Below are positions 46,779 to 60,600 of a stretch of 64,000 nucleotides of DNA, piece by piece. Location of the stretch: NCBI GenBank assembly GCA_013396655.1, contig WBMV01002763.1, positions 819,047 through 883,046 of the forward strand, written 5' to 3'. The notes under the pieces were generated by a model. It saw only the letters and a list, made by a program, of their open reading frames with translations. It was not told where the DNA came from and did not search any database. The first letter of the stretch is position 1. Each line of letters starts with the position of its first letter. The stretch is from Campylorhamphus procurvoides. Lineage: Eukaryota; Chordata; Aves; Passeriformes; Dendrocolaptidae. The translations under genes and the position numbers were made by a program.

Positions 46779-46884
46779 AAAATCCTTCCCTGGGAGGGTG
46801 GGCAGGCCCTGGCACAGGTTGGGCAGAGAAGCTGTGGCTGCCCCTGGATCCCTGGGAGTGTCCAAGGCCAAGTTGGACGGGCTT
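46779..46884 (+). repeat. CR1 LINE internal fragment lacking its 3' end
   Basis: 'ccttccctgggagggtgggc', 'aggccctggcacaggttggg', 'gtggctgcccctggatccct', 'gtccaaggccaagttggac'. It stops before the CCATGGCAGG block and the terminus, so it is truncated at both ends, unlike a simple 5'-truncated insertion. Confidence 0.92.
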
Positions 46885-49800
46885 GAAACAATAAAACTCG
46901 GTGTGTCCCAGTCAGATAATTGTCATCTTTTTTCTCCCTCACAAACATACTTTTAAAACAAGAATATTATTTGGGGTTATTTTATACATCCTCTCCTTTG
47001 AACTTGTGGGGCCAAGGTTAGGTCATACTTACCTAATCCATAACACTCCTTTAGCACAGTTTCATGTGCTGGGTAATTTTTCCACGTCTACTGGCTGTAT
47101 TTGTAATTAAACCCTTGAACTTAAAAGTGCTCTGATTAAGGAAATACTTCCACAGCATTAAGAACACTTTACATTAAGGATTTTCAAGTGAGTATTTATA
47201 CCTTAATGATTTTAATCCTAATGAAGACTTGATGTTCTACTCCTCCAGAGGAAAAACCCGTGGTCTCAGCGCTAAACTAGTTACAAGCTTTTATTTTTCC
47301 TGACATTCTAATTATATATGAGAACAAACCCAGGACAGCACTCCTGGCACCTCAGATGGAAATTCTGCTGCTTTTTTTCAGGAGAAGAATAGTAAGAAAC
47401 CGTTTGCAAGCAAGCCAGAAAATCCCACATTATTATTAATGCCAGGCATATTGCCTTGTTTCAACTCTATAGGCTGATCAGAAAACTGGTCAATAATATG
47501 ATCAAAACATAAAAGATAACCTTGCTTGGCTACCAGTGCACTCAAACCAAAGTGTAAAATAAAATAAAACATTAAATCCAATCTACCAGATGAACATATT
47601 TATTTATTTATTTTTAACAGAAATATGACCATTTCCTCAGGAGTAAAAACTGCCTTATATTTTGGTATCTGGAATAAAATAATCCTAACCCTTTTGCCTT
47701 TTTGATAAGTTCACCCTCAGTTTTTATTCACAGGCATCAGTAGTTGTGTAGTATTAGTGTCAGCAAAGACTTTTCCCCTCTGTGGCAATTTTCTCCCATT
47801 AAAAAATACAATATCATATAGAAAGCAGTAGGAGAAAGTTGCTTTTTCTATCTCAAAATTATCTGTACCAAAATTGAAAGATGCTGATGCTCCCAGAGGT
47901 TGGGAATTTGAATCCACATATCACATCAAACTACATTTCCTATTAAAGAGAGCATTTCCATAAAATATAAGGATTTAGTCTGAAATAAGAGATGGGATAG
48001 GAAAGAACATACAATCACAGTGTGTTGTCCTGAAAAAGAGAAAAGAACTTTGCTGCTAAGGGATATTATTCCACACCTTAGGAAGGACTGACTGGTAGAA
48101 GGGGCTGATTCATTCACACCCTTGCAAAACTGCAGATTTGAATTTTTACTTTAAAAAGCATCAGTCTCTGCGGATCTCCACCATTCAATGGAAAAGTGTA
48201 ACCACAAATTAGCCAATTTAGCTAACCGGAAGTTGCAATCACTTAACTAATTGCTCCTAAACAGCAGAAGAGACACTGTGGAACATGTTAAGTACCTGGG
48301 CATTTATTTGTTAATTTTCCTTCTATTGCATTATATAGCACCTTCCAGCCTCTAATCCTGTCTGTCTTCCTGCAAAATAAATCAAGCACAAATGCATCCA
48401 CTAGGTGAAAATGCTACAGAAAAAGCGAATGACCAGTTGCAAAAAAAAGTCTCTTATTTCCCAAAAGGTCCAAGTAAAGCATCCTGTGAAAGTCTTGCTT
48501 CATGCCCAAAGTATTACTGAATTAACTGTATCAGCCCAAATTATTTTTCCCTTGAATCTATTAGTGTTTTTACAGTCTGAAATTGAGCTGTGAGAGAAAA
48601 TCCTTTTTGCGCCTGTAATTCCAGAAGAGATCTAGTAGGTTTGTGCTGTACACATAAAATAACTATCTTTAAAGAGGAGGTACAGGATGTTCAGTTCAGG
48701 TTGTTGCATTTCATTGCTGGATTCAAACAAGTCTCTATTGAACAAAGAGTTTTCAGAAGGCTATAACAATGTGCATTGTAGGAAAGCAGCAAAAAAAACC
48801 CCAGTCTGGCAGATTTCAAGTCTTTGATTCAAAGACTGAAATGAATAACAACAAAATAGATATGGATTTGGGTTTGGTTTTGATTTTTTTTAGAATACTG
48901 TTACAGCTAGGCAAACAGAAGTTCTTTAATTAGCATCTCCTGAAGCACATAAAGTACTTTAGAGAAAATTTAGGAGAAGGAAGAACCAGCTGTCCCTGCC
49001 TCATCTTATCCTTCTCCACCTTTATGAAAGCAAAATAGAATAGTTCAAGGCTGCTGGAAAATTCCAGGATGAGAAACTTCAGCCCAAACTATGTATATTT
49101 TACATGACCGTGAAATTTTGAAAGATACCTTCTGTAAAGCCAGGCTGGATGGGGGACGGGGTAGATGCCCAAGGGGTTTCTAAGCCTGAGTGAGAGCTGA
49201 GTCCCTCAGGGCAGGGCATGATACTCACCTTGGGGCTCAGGGCTCATGATTTTCTGCATCATGAGATGACACAGTTGTGTGAGGGCACTGAGTGGACAAG
49301 TTCCCTGGAAGAAGCCCCACTCCTTTTTATGCTGCAGCACTGGCTCTTCTGTGCAATGCCTCTCACAGCTGCCGTGAGCAGGAGAGCGAGGAGAAGGAAG
49401 ACATCAACAGAGCATGGAATGGTCTTTGGCTGGGACCACCCCTGGCTGCCTCCTTCCCTTCAGGAAAGAGCAGAGCCACGTCTGAGGGGGATGCACTGCA
49501 TACATCACTATGGATAAGGGTGGGAAAGACCCAGAGAACACGCGCCATAACATGGAGATGTTACAAAACAGCACTTCAGGCAGCTTTGGAATGAAAATAG
49601 AAAACACATATTAAATCAATCAGAAGTGAATTCGGCCGACAAGAATGAAAAACAAGTTGCTGGGACTGCTTCTGGTCTGCCTGATCATCTCTGGTCTGGT
49701 GCGTGGTGGTTTTTCACAGCGCCAAGGCACTGGTACAACACGGCTAGAGGTGGCACGAAGGGTTTGAGTGAATCACAGCCTCCTCCATGCCTGTGCTGTG

Positions 49801-50221
49801 AGCCACACTGATCAACACCACCTGAATATTTGGCCCAGTGGTTGTGTCTTCTGGGAACAAACCATCAGATTTCAAAGCACTCAGTGGAAATTAATTTTTA
49901 AGGGTGTTACTGTCGTCCCTCGCAATGCGAAACGATGCATGTTGCTTTTTCTCTCTCTGCCTTTTAGCACAACAACAATCTTTGCCTTTGGAGACCTGTT
50001 TTAATTAACAACGTTCTCTGGTTGCACATCAAAGAGCTGGGGAATGAAAATGAGTTAAAAACCTGAGCTTTTGGACACTACGAGTTTCTCCACTCTATTA
50101 AAATTGCAGGAAATAAAAGTTGTTTATTCTTTTTCCCTTCACCCAAAAGAATATTCCAGAGGAATTCAGCCGAATCCAGTTTCTTGTTTTGAACAGATCA
50201 TTAAGAGCTGGTTTAAAATCA
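46885..50221. other. Unique spacer, 3.3 kb
   Basis: A TTTA run lies at 47598-47615. A possible tiny CR1 remnant (gccaggctggatggggg near 49140) is too short to call. No gene recognised. Confidence 0.5.
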
Positions 50222-50408
50222 CCTTGAGTACTGTGTCCAGTTCTGGGCCCCTCACTTCAAGAAAGATATTGAAGTGCTGGAATGTGCCCAGAGAAGGGCA
50301 TTGGAGCTTGGGAAGGTCTGGAACATAAATCCTGGGAGGAGCAGCTGAGGGAATTTGGAATGTTTAGCCTGGAGAAAAGGATTCTCAGGGGAGACTATTT
50401 TATGAGTC
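50222..50408 (+). repeat. CR1 LINE ORF2-end fragment
   Basis: 'tgagtactgtgtccagttct', 'gggcccctcacttcaagaaa', 'ggaggagcagctgagggaat', 'gtttagcctggagaaaagga', 'ttctcaggggagac'. It ends before the 3' UTR. Confidence 0.9.
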
Positions 50409-50697
50409 TGTGAAAAATGCTTAAGAAAATGGGCAAGTGCAAAGAACTTTTTCCTGTCTATGTCCTGCCATTTTCCAACAATTCCCAGTTTCAGAACCTC
50501 CAGGAATATCTGCTTTTCCGTGGTTGCTGAGAGCAAGAGTAGGAGGACAACAGGACTGTTCAGTGTTTGTAGCACATGAGCCAAGAGCTGTCTGCCACAA
50601 CTCTCTCTGGAAATGCAATGTTAATTGTAGTCATTTCATTTCCACTTCTGCAAATCCAAGGTTTTTAGTATTGGGAAGCAGATGATCTATTGGTTAA

Positions 50698-50757
50698 CAC
50701 CCCATCCCTGGAAGTGTTCAAGGCCAGGAGCAAACTATTCTACAATTCTGTGATTCC
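50698..50757 (+). repeat. CR1 LINE 3' remnant
   Basis: 'caccccatccctggaagtgt' and 'tcaaggccagg' join directly to 'attctacaattctgtgattc', with the middle of the 3' UTR deleted. It may be the 3' end of the copy at 50222-50408, separated by 289 bp that do not read as CR1. Confidence 0.75.
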
Positions 50758-52115
50758 TTTGTCCTTCAGGACAGAATGATTGCCTGGCTCTTCCTTATCC
50801 TTTTCCCAGCTTTAGACTCTGTAGGTATCCAACACACCTTCTTCTCCAGAAAGATCTCCTTGAGGAATCCAGTATGTTCTGAAGGTCACGGAGGTGCCCA
50901 CCGCTCTTCCTCCAACAACCTGAGACAGATCATGACCAACAATTTTTTTCTATGCATTAACTAGAGGAGGGATTGTAATTTTCAGAAACCTGACCAAGGA
51001 TATTTGGTAAAACTTAGAAACCAGATTTCCTTTCAGTGTTATCCTTAAATCCCCCTTCAAGAAAATATCTTGATTTTTTTTCTTGATATTCTCTGATAGA
51101 TGACTTTTCATGCTATCACGGTTTTTAACACACTGACCTTTCAAGAGCTGGAGTTTGAGGTTAATAAGAATTTTTGATTCATGCCTGGGCAGATGGAATT
51201 TTACATGATTAGGAACAAGAGAATAAGGAACATTCCTTCTGGCTTCAAATTCCATGAATATCTGTATTTTGCATGCTCATTTTTTTTATAGCACAAACAT
51301 TATTACAAGCTTGTCAAAGGAAACGGGTCACTGCAATTTATAAGCAGCTTAAAGCACCGAGCAAACATGGCACTGTCACTGAGGTGCAGAGACAAGTCAT
51401 CAAAGTAATATTTTCAGGATATTTTTAAGTGGTCACACTCCTAATTTACACCCTGCAGGCATAAATTCTGTGAAATGAGGAATGTCTTGCTTTCTTTTTC
51501 ATACTGTGCAAGCAATTGAAGTTACTTCAGCTAAAACTGAGCAATAAAGGCATTGCTTTACCAGGGGCTTTTTCATGTTATTCCAAGAAGCCAAGAGCTC
51601 ATTGTGTCATAGGACTTGTCCAGAAATCACAGAAATATTTAGATTTGTGCCATTCACAGCCTGAAAGGCCAGGACATCAGCTCTTTAGGGACAACCAATG
51701 CATGAAACCCTCCTGCAAATCAATTACTTGCAGCAGTTTAGAGTCTCCAGAGAATCCTTTGTGCGAGTCTGCTCCCAGTGTGGTGCAAAATCCAATTGAT
51801 CTTTGATTAAAAATGCTCACAGATATCAAAGTATGGCATCTCAAGGCAAAAGCATTCTTTAGCCCAAAGTGTTCTGTTAGATGACCTTTTACTTTTTGTT
51901 GGGATGTGCCTACAGTCAAAAGTCAATACCTTTAGCAAGAGGAATAAGGTGTAATGACCTCTTCTTTTGACCATGTGCCTTTTCAAAAATTTTGGGATAA
52001 TTCTGTGATATTCTGAGAACTGGACAGCATGGGCATTTCATTGCTTTGTAATACCTGGCCTGAAACATTCACCTGAACAACTAATTTGTCAGAACTTATC
52101 TACCTGTATGTGCAC
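50758..52115. other. Unique spacer
   Basis: Nothing recognised. Confidence 0.55.
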
Positions 52116-52152
52116 ACTTAAAGGTCTCTTCCAGCCTTGATGATTCTGTGTG
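52116..52152 (+). repeat. CR1 LINE 3' tip, minimal
   Basis: 'cttaaaggtctcttccagcc' followed by 'ttgatgattctgtg', the last 37 bp of a CR1 terminus. Confidence 0.65.
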
Positions 52153-52242
52153 GTTTGTACACAAACACACAGTCACTCTTCCAAAACATTTGGAAGGTTG
52201 GGTAGAGATTGCAAAAACAGTTTGGATTTAATTGTTCTCAGG

Positions 52243-52682
52243 GGCCAGGACTGAGGGAGAGAGCTGGAGCCCCTCTACTCTGGAGCCAGGCTGGGAGAGC
52301 TGGGGGGGTCACCTGGAGAAGAGAAGGCTCCAGGGACACCTGAGGGCCCCTTGCAGGGCCGAAAGGGGCTCCAGGAGAGCTGGAGAGGGACTGGGGACAA
52401 GGTCTGGAGGGACAGGACACAGGGAATGGCTTCCCAGTGCCAGAGGGCAGGGCTGGCTGGGATATTGGGAAGGAATTGTTGGCTGGGAGGGTGGGCAGGC
52501 CCTGGCACTGGTTGGGCAGAGAAGCTGTGGCTGCCCCTGGACCCCTGGGAGTGTCCAAGGCCAGGTTGGACGGGGCTTGGAGCACCCTGGGCTGGTGGAA
52601 GGTGTCCCTGCCCATGGCAGGAGTAGTGGAACTCAGTGGTCTTTAAGGTCCTTTCCAACCCAAACCTTCTATGATTCTATAA
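52243..52682 (+). repeat. CR1 LINE 3' fragment, J-like subfamily
   Basis: About 440 bp: 'ggagagctgggggggtcacc', 'tggagaagagaaggctccag', 'gacaggacacagggaatggc', 'gctgggatattgggaaggaa', then the full 3' UTR to 'aaaccttctatgattctata'. Among the best preserved copies. Open frames on both strands (up to 197 codons) come from it. Confidence 0.95.
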
Positions 52683-54687
52683 AGCACATGTCTACCAAGC
52701 AGATGTTCCTCTTCACTGTTCAAAAGGATGAGCCTGTTTATTACAGTAATTGCTTCCCACCATTTCTGCTGCCAGGTAGATTACAAATGTCCAACCAATC
52801 AGTCATACGTCCTCTTACTGCCTGAATAGAGTCTCCCAAAACCTGAACAAGACATTCTACAGTCAATCTGCACGCCAGGAGGGTGTCTGCATGAATAGCA
52901 CTGATTGAGGACGTTTCTAAAAAGGAAAAAGGACAAAAGATTCCCATTCCAATCTGAAAATCTTTTTTTTTTTTTTACTCAGTTTCCTTTCAAACCTCTC
53001 TGAGAATGACAGTTGGATTCCTTTATCAGCAACAGAGTTTTCATATCTTCCATGAGCACAGCTGGGAAAGAGAGACATCCAAACCACCCTATTCCACACA
53101 CCCATATGTTTGTGAGCATAAGATAAACTGGAATTTCATTCCAAGACTTTTATAAAGTTGATTTCCCAGTGTGTCCCCACCATTTCCTCTCACTTGATAG
53201 TGATCTGATTTGTCATTCACCAGAGTGCAGATAATACCACTTGGCCCATCTCAAGAACCAGACAAATATTGATGTTTGGAGCTTGGCCATCTTCAATAAC
53301 AAAGCCAGATGAGATGGACAAGTATTGCAATCTCAGTTCAGTTTGATCAGGTAAAAATTGCTTCAGTTTGTTTTGTTCGTTTGAATTTTTTTTAATTTAT
53401 TTTCCAATTTAATGGAATGATATCTTAGTGTTTAGGCATTTCAATCTGCTAATAATTTAAAGTATGTTGGGAATTCATACAATTTCTTCAAAATATTAAC
53501 AAGGATGAAACTCCCTCTGTTCTGTCACTATGATGTCACACAGTTGCCTAAGAAAATAAAATGCAAACAGTCTCCTTCCAGGTGGTGTAGAAGTTTGAAT
53601 ACCATATTTTACTCCCTCTCTCTGTATTTCAGCCCTTTACTATTCTAGGCTTCAATTCATAAGAGATCAGTGAATAAACCACAGTTGGTCCACTCTTTAT
53701 GGCTCTAGGATCACAAGTATATATGTATTAGGATCATATATTTTCCTTTACACAGAATTTTAGATAAATAAATCTATTTCTATGCCATGATCACATGGAC
53801 ACCAGTGATGGGCTCCATACCCCTCCAATATCTCAGATGTACATTCTCTAGTGGTTTTTCCTTTCTTTCTCCAACAGAAGTCAGAATTTCCCATTTTCCT
53901 TTGACATTTGGTTTGAGTTGGATGCAATTTGAAAAAAAAACCCAGACAACTGAAATCCTCTGTTCTGCAATGAAAATCTGTTGTAATACCTGATAACATT
54001 GTTTGTATATTGATATTTTTGTACCTTTCTCATTTGTAAGCCACAGATGACCAAATCTGTCATCAACTAATCCGTTGTATAAATTTAATACGTTGCATGA
54101 GGGAAACAGGGTGTGAGTCAGTGCAGACAGTGATTCTCTGAGTGCTGGTCATTATAATTATCATGCCCCTAAGCAGCTTTGCCAATTCTTGCAGAAATAT
54201 TTGATGTTCCATTTTAGAACTTCAACAACTTCTGGTTATTTATCAAATGAGATTCCGGGGGGGGAAGGGAAAGGAAAAGAATGGAAAATTTTCTAGCTCA
54301 AAGCCTGGGTGCTGCCTGAAAATCCCACTGCTTCCTAAAGGTTGAAAAGAAGCTTTGGATTCACATCCTGGTAACAAGAAGACATTTTTTAAGAATACTT
54401 GCAGTTTTCTGAAAAAAAAAATAAAATCCAAGCAGAATCTGTAAAATCTAGTATTTTCTGCAGAAAGTCTTTTCCAATTACTATATTGGTTTCCAGCTCC
54501 AGTTGTCAGGTCATTTTCTGATGTCAAATAATATTTATTTCAGGAATGGGCTGCCCCTCCTCTGTGTACAAGTCAGTTTTCATTGATTTCATCACTTCCA
54601 CTTCAAAAATCTAGAATTCTGAACGCTTCATCTTTAATTCTTTACATGAAGTAGCGTGTAGTGAGTAGCTTAGTTTTGTTTTTCTCA

Positions 54688-54688
<1 letters not shown>

Positions 54689-54718
<30 letters not shown>
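54689..54718. repeat. (TA)15 microsatellite
   Basis: Thirty bases of uninterrupted TA. Confidence 0.97.
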
Positions 54719-54722
<4 letters not shown>

Positions 54723-57648
54723 CCCTCCTTTAAGAGAATTCTAGCCTCATTCAATCTAAATGTATGTGGTGAGTTTAAGGAAAATGGAATATGCTTTCAC
54801 AGCTTGTCCAATAATTCAGTTTTCACCTCAGCCTTCTGCTGTTGCAAGTCAAACTAAGCACCTACCAGAAAAAAAAATAATTTTATATTAAATTACTATG
54901 AAATAAGATTATTTTAACTCATGTCCTTTCTCTCTATCACATCTACCTACCATATACTGTGGTCTCCTTATTCTTTTAAGTACAAAATCATTTTCTCCCC
55001 TTATAATTTTCAGTAACAGCTCTCTCCCCTGCAAAACAGCACAACCTCTTAGGGACACAACCATGTTTTCTGTGATTTTTGCACATTTAGACTGTAAAGC
55101 AAGAGAAATGCAAAAGAGAAATGACATATGTTTAACTGCAAGGATGACAACTAAGAAGAGTGGTGATTTCCCCATGTAAGTGGATGTTTTCTGGAAGGTA
55201 AAAACTTTTCTGCAGCCAAAAGTGATGCAGGGAAGAATGAGTAAGATTATCCAGGAAATTTTATACCAGAGATCAAGCAGGCTGATTCATTTGCTCCCTT
55301 CTCCTTTCCCTCTGACTTGCATCTATGAATTTTGCAAGGTGTTCACAATGGTAATAATCACCATCTACAAAATCATTATCATGTGTTCACTGCTCTGAAG
55401 ACTTTTACAGCAGCAGATGGCTTTGTTTCACTGCACTTCTGCAGAATTCACACGCAAATGTGTCACTTCCAGTGTTGTCTGTGGCATCTAAGGTCATTGG
55501 AGTTGCATAAATAACCAGTTGGGTGTATATTTGTAGAATCTTTTGTCATTTTGTGGAAAACTGTGTAGGATTTTTGCCTGATGGCTCTTAAGTCATGAAA
55601 TCAGACTCCAGGGCAGGAACAGAATTAGCCTAAACTACCGGAGGGACTTGCTGGGAACTCATCTGAAATTTCCAGGGATGGCATAAAGGAAAACAGTCTG
55701 GACTTCCACTGATATTGCAGCAGCACTGTGCTTGATCAAGGGCGCTGTGTGACCTTCCCTGCTGGCTGCACTGTCAAGTGGTTCCCAGAGAGCTGCATCC
55801 AAAAAGATACAGCATTTATTCCACGTGCATAGCAGTGGAGTGCACTTGTCTGAGGGCTGGTACAATTAATTATGCTCAAGGAAATTTGATTTAGATGCTT
55901 GGTTCATTGGTTTTCACAGATGAAATGAAGGACAAAATCAGCTTTTTTATGATTTGTTAAGGACAAAAAATCCTTCTTTTTCTTTTTAATAAATTAAACC
56001 CTACACCAGCTGAATTAAGAAGTGGATTGTCTCCATGTGCTCCTTTATCCCCACTCTTTCATGCTTGTATATCAAAGCAAGTTCTTTCCAGATGGAAAAA
56101 AATATGAGATAAATATCACAGTTATTTCCCAATAACAATTCCCTTTTCCCCATGTGGCTGCTTTTCTTCAGAGGGCATATGCTCACCAAAAAATAAACAT
56201 GAGGGTATTAAATATATATTTCCCTGTAAGTCATATGAGACCTGATCATCTGCTAAAATTGGAACTTGTCCGGGAGACATTCAAGCAACAGTGTTCACCA
56301 AGAAAACAAACAGAAAGATGGCACTTTTTTTTCCAGATTCAAGAATTGTTTTAATAGAACTATCTGCTTTAGAGTTAGAAAATGCACTAATTCATCTCCC
56401 AGGGTCTCTCTTTCTCCTGGCCTTCAAATTTCTGTGGTTATATCAAAGTGACATGGCTTGAAAAAGCAGACCTGCTGAACTTGGCATGAGCATGTGAATA
56501 AGTTGGCACCCACTGAATATTAGTGGTCTGAATAACACCTTTATATAGATGCATTTTTTGTGTGTATCCAATATATTTATCATTACCTCCGCCATTAGGC
56601 CCATGGAGTTACATTTGAAATCTGGATTGTCCTCCTCATCTTATATTATATTATATATTAATAACTTGTTGGACATCCTGGCATAGATTAATCTCACCGA
56701 GTTTTTGGCAAATATCTGTAATTATATCACCCAATACAGACAAGTTGAGGACTAGGTGCTCTGAAAAATGCCTTGGAAAAGCCTGTGCTTTCTAATTTGC
56801 TAAACTAATTGTAGCTTCTACCAATTTGTGATCTAAGTTTATGAAAGAAGAATCTTAAAATGTGCAACATAGATTTTGTGGTAATAAATAATAATATTTT
56901 ACAATAAAATATGATAAATGTTGTGTCATAAACTGAATAGCTTCATGCTTCATATTTAAACTTCATGTCTGCAAAAAAGGCATTGCTTAAATTATGGTAT
57001 TTAGCTATTCAAATCAAGATATATTACTCCTCCAACTTTAAAAGGTATGAAATATTGGCGTATTATCTAATTAAATATGCATTTATGAGCTCTGCTTATG
57101 GTGCAAGAGATGCAAATTTTGTTAAAGTATTAACTGTTTCTTTGCTTTTAAGTTTTTGGGATTTGCAGGTGGTGGAATTAGACATTTTACTGTCCCCAAG
57201 CAACCTCCAAGGGTGAGTGCAAAAGGTCTTTGAAATGTTTGTAAGACCAAAGCGTGTTCTCTATCTGGACTCTTCAACTTTCATCAGATCATAGCCTTTG
57301 TCCTCAAACAGGGTTGTAGAACTGAGAGTGATGGATCCTACAGTCCAACAAGCAATATTGTCAGCATTGAATAATTCATGCTGTGCAATTTAAAAACATT
57401 AGCCAAGAAATGCTCTGAATTTGTACAGCACAGTCTATCTAAAGAGCTCACAGTCTTTTCATCAAATAATATCCATTCATTTTAGAGGCTGTATTTAGTG
57501 GGCTTGACATGCTGCCACCAATCTGATTTAACAACCGCAAACTCAATCCAAAATCAACATAAAAAACAACAGGTTGGTCACCCAGACAGATCTTTCTATC
57601 TGGCAAAGACATATTAGGATTTAATGGCTGGAAACTAAAACTGGGAAA

Positions 57649-57674
57649 ATTCAGACTTATAATTAAGTCTGAAT
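57649..57674. repeat. Perfect 11-bp hairpin with 4-base loop
   Basis: ATTCAGACTTA, loop TAAT, then TAAGTCTGAAT, an exact reverse complement. It is the tightest inverted repeat noticed in the window. It has no T run directly after it, so it is not a typical Pol III end, and it is too short for a microRNA precursor on its own. Confidence 0.9.
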
Positions 57675-60600
57675 ATTTCTTGCAGTTATTTCAATTAGCG
57701 TTGGGAACATTTTAGTAAGGACTGTGTGAAATTTGCTGTCACTTGAAGACTCTAATTGAATCTTATGGCTCCCAGTAAATCCCACGCTGTGGGCTTGTTG
57801 AAGGGAGACATAGGATAAAGTACTAGAGCTTGTGTTATTTAAATAGCAGATGGGATAATCTGATTTTATATTCTGAGACACACGCCAGCAAAAAAATTAA
57901 AATATAATTGAAATAGTCGATCTAATAAATCAATACTGAAAACTTGCCAAAATGACATATTACTTCCTCTTCAGCCTGAGAGAAAAATAAAACCCAGACT
58001 GTGTTAAACACATATTCAGAGCAGCAGAGAGCATGAAACTGAGCACGTATCTCCATGTCTTTAATGCATGTGCTATTCCACAAAACCCTAATTACTCACT
58101 GTGTCAGAAATCTGTTAAAAGTAATGGGAACTGTCATTTCTCTTATCTAATACCATGAGGCAAAAACCCCACCAAAAGCCCAAGTGATACGGATTGCTAA
58201 AATTTCTCCTAGTTGGTTCTAAAATAGCAGAGTGGATTGCAAAGACAGGACTACCTTAAGTCACGACAAACACCTGTGATCCAGCAGCTCCTGAAACCAA
58301 GAGCACCAATTAATTTATACTGTCACTTATTAACTTCCTCTGTCACCAGTCACCCATGATGTGAAGGTCTGTGGCCCTGTAAACCTCTGCTCACCTTTGC
58401 TGATCATTCTTTCATGAGTTCAATCAGAAAGTAACCAAGGCAATCCTTGTAATTCTATTTCTCATTCAACCCTGTCACAAGTCAAACATCTTCCTACTGT
58501 ATAATTTTGCTGATCCTAGACAGACTACAGAACATTAGCTTCATTTTATGACCACTTAAAAAAAGAAATTCTAATTAATCCTGTGAATTGGTACTGTTCA
58601 GTTCAAGTAGAACTTCCCTTGGTAGCCATCAGAGGACTTTGTTCCAGTGTCATTGCCCCTTAGTACATTTGGGTTGGAATATTCCATCTGATCTTTATGG
58701 AATGCAAACTACTCACACTGTCATTAAACTGTTGCAGTAATTATTTTGCAAATGTTAAACTGTATTTTTGTATCAAATGCATTAGATTTCCTAAAAGAAG
58801 GTAAATAGGAAATGGGAGTGGGAAGAAAATGAGGAGTGTTCCACAGTTGATCTCATCTCAGAAAGTGGTTCATTATCAAATCCACTGAAGAACACTTCAT
58901 TTCATGCCAAGTAGCTGCAAATAAGTGCACTGTGCAAAGACCTCTTCTAAATTAATAAAAGTATATTCATAAAATTATTTTTAATGGATCCTTTGAAATG
59001 TCATTTACCATCAACAGCACTTGGAAAACAGGAGAAGAGGCTTTAGTAGAAACCTACTCTAGAAGACACCAAACAGAAGAATACTTGTGAGCCTCAGGTC
59101 CTTGAGATGCCTCATAACATGCACTCAGTGACCATTGTGGTGGTAGGGGGGGTGGAAATGTCTAAACTTTTCCTGCTGATAGAATAAAATCCCATCTTTC
59201 ACATAGGTTGTATTTACAGCATGCCCAAGTGACAGACTGTGAGAATGTGGCTTTTGAAGAAGCAGCAGAATATGGTTTTGCAAGACTTACCTTTCACTCT
59301 TTCTGCCAATCATGACAAAATGGGTATCTTGGAGGCTTGAGGACATCCTCACAGGGAATATCAGGAGCTGGCTTGAAGAGTGAAACCCTCCCAAGTGGAT
59401 GGAAGACCATCTTTCTGCCCAAGTAGCAACAGAAAGTACCTTTACTCTTAAATAAGTGGAGCTTTCCACTGCTGCAGACCTGGTCATATCAATAAACACA
59501 AGAGGTGTTGTGATGGTACCTCACATGGTTATCACAGCTGTAGAAGCCTTCACCCAAGCAAGATCCAAAGCCTCCAGCATTTGATGCATCCCCAAGGACT
59601 TGCTTTCATCCAGGAAATTTCTTTCAGTCTTGCAGTAACAAAGGTGGAATAAAAATGAAAGTGAAAGGAAGGGTCTGCTCAGTCACTGGTACCTGACTTG
59701 TGGAATTCATATGCTGTAAGGCTTGTTTGATAGGTATTAATGTTTTAAGGAAAAGAGTATTGGAATGAAAGGAGAGCATTTGCTTCGCTGAGACTTTGAA
59801 GACATGAAGTTAACAAATAGGAAATATAGACAGGAGTAGATGGCATATCCTGAACAGTTTCCTGGGGTTTATTTTTGGCTGAGTGCTGCCTGGTCTGCTG
59901 AAGATGTTTCAGTGCAACAGAAGATACAACAGAAACAGAAGCTGTGGAGAAGCACAAACTGTATTTGCTTGTAGTGCTCATTTGCTTGGCAAATCACGTG
60001 GTTCTGAGCATTTAACATCACAGCTCTGGCCTTGGCACTGTCCTTTTTTCAAAAGTAGATGTCCGACACAGTTATGCAGGGTAGGATACTCCGAGAGGGA
60101 ACAAAAGGCATTCAGCAGCTGTCTCCCAAATCACCCCTGTCATCCCTGCACGTGTATATATTTTTATACATGTATTTTTTCCTGCCCATTATGGAGTCAG
60201 TGGAAAAGCCACACAGACACTGAGCAACTGTGGCATCCCTGGGGTGTTCTAAAGACAAAATCTGCTGTGAACCCACCACCATCTTCAGTTTTCTTGGTAA
60301 GCCCACAGCAGGAACGTTCTTGATGAGTGTGGCATGGCCTGCTTCTCACACTATGCATCTTGTCTGGCAACACAATTTTCAGTCTGTAGCTCCTGGGCTC
60401 TTCCACCCAAGCCCTCTGCATCCCCATGCCTTGTGTCATGCCCCACATCTGTCATGAAAGGGATGTCTCCTAAAACACTCAGGAGCAAAGCCATGAGGGG
60501 AAAACTGCTGCATTGCAGAAGGTATCTTCCCTATGGTAGAAAGATCCATCCCTTGTCTGGGCTCAACTGAGCCCCTTCAGTCACCTTCAGCCACCCCCAC

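Noticed and set aside
49138..49160. 'gccaggctggatggggg' resembling CR1 3' UTR
   Set aside because: Too short, and flanks do not follow CR1.
52232..52825. 197-codon + strand open frame and minus-strand frames of similar size
   Set aside because: Translation of a J-like CR1 3' end. It runs out of the repeat into unique DNA and matches no gene I know.
59883..60323. 146-codon + strand frame in the GC-richer part of the repeat-poor block
   Set aside because: Cys/Ser/Pro-rich with no domain, and overlapped by minus-strand frames of similar length.
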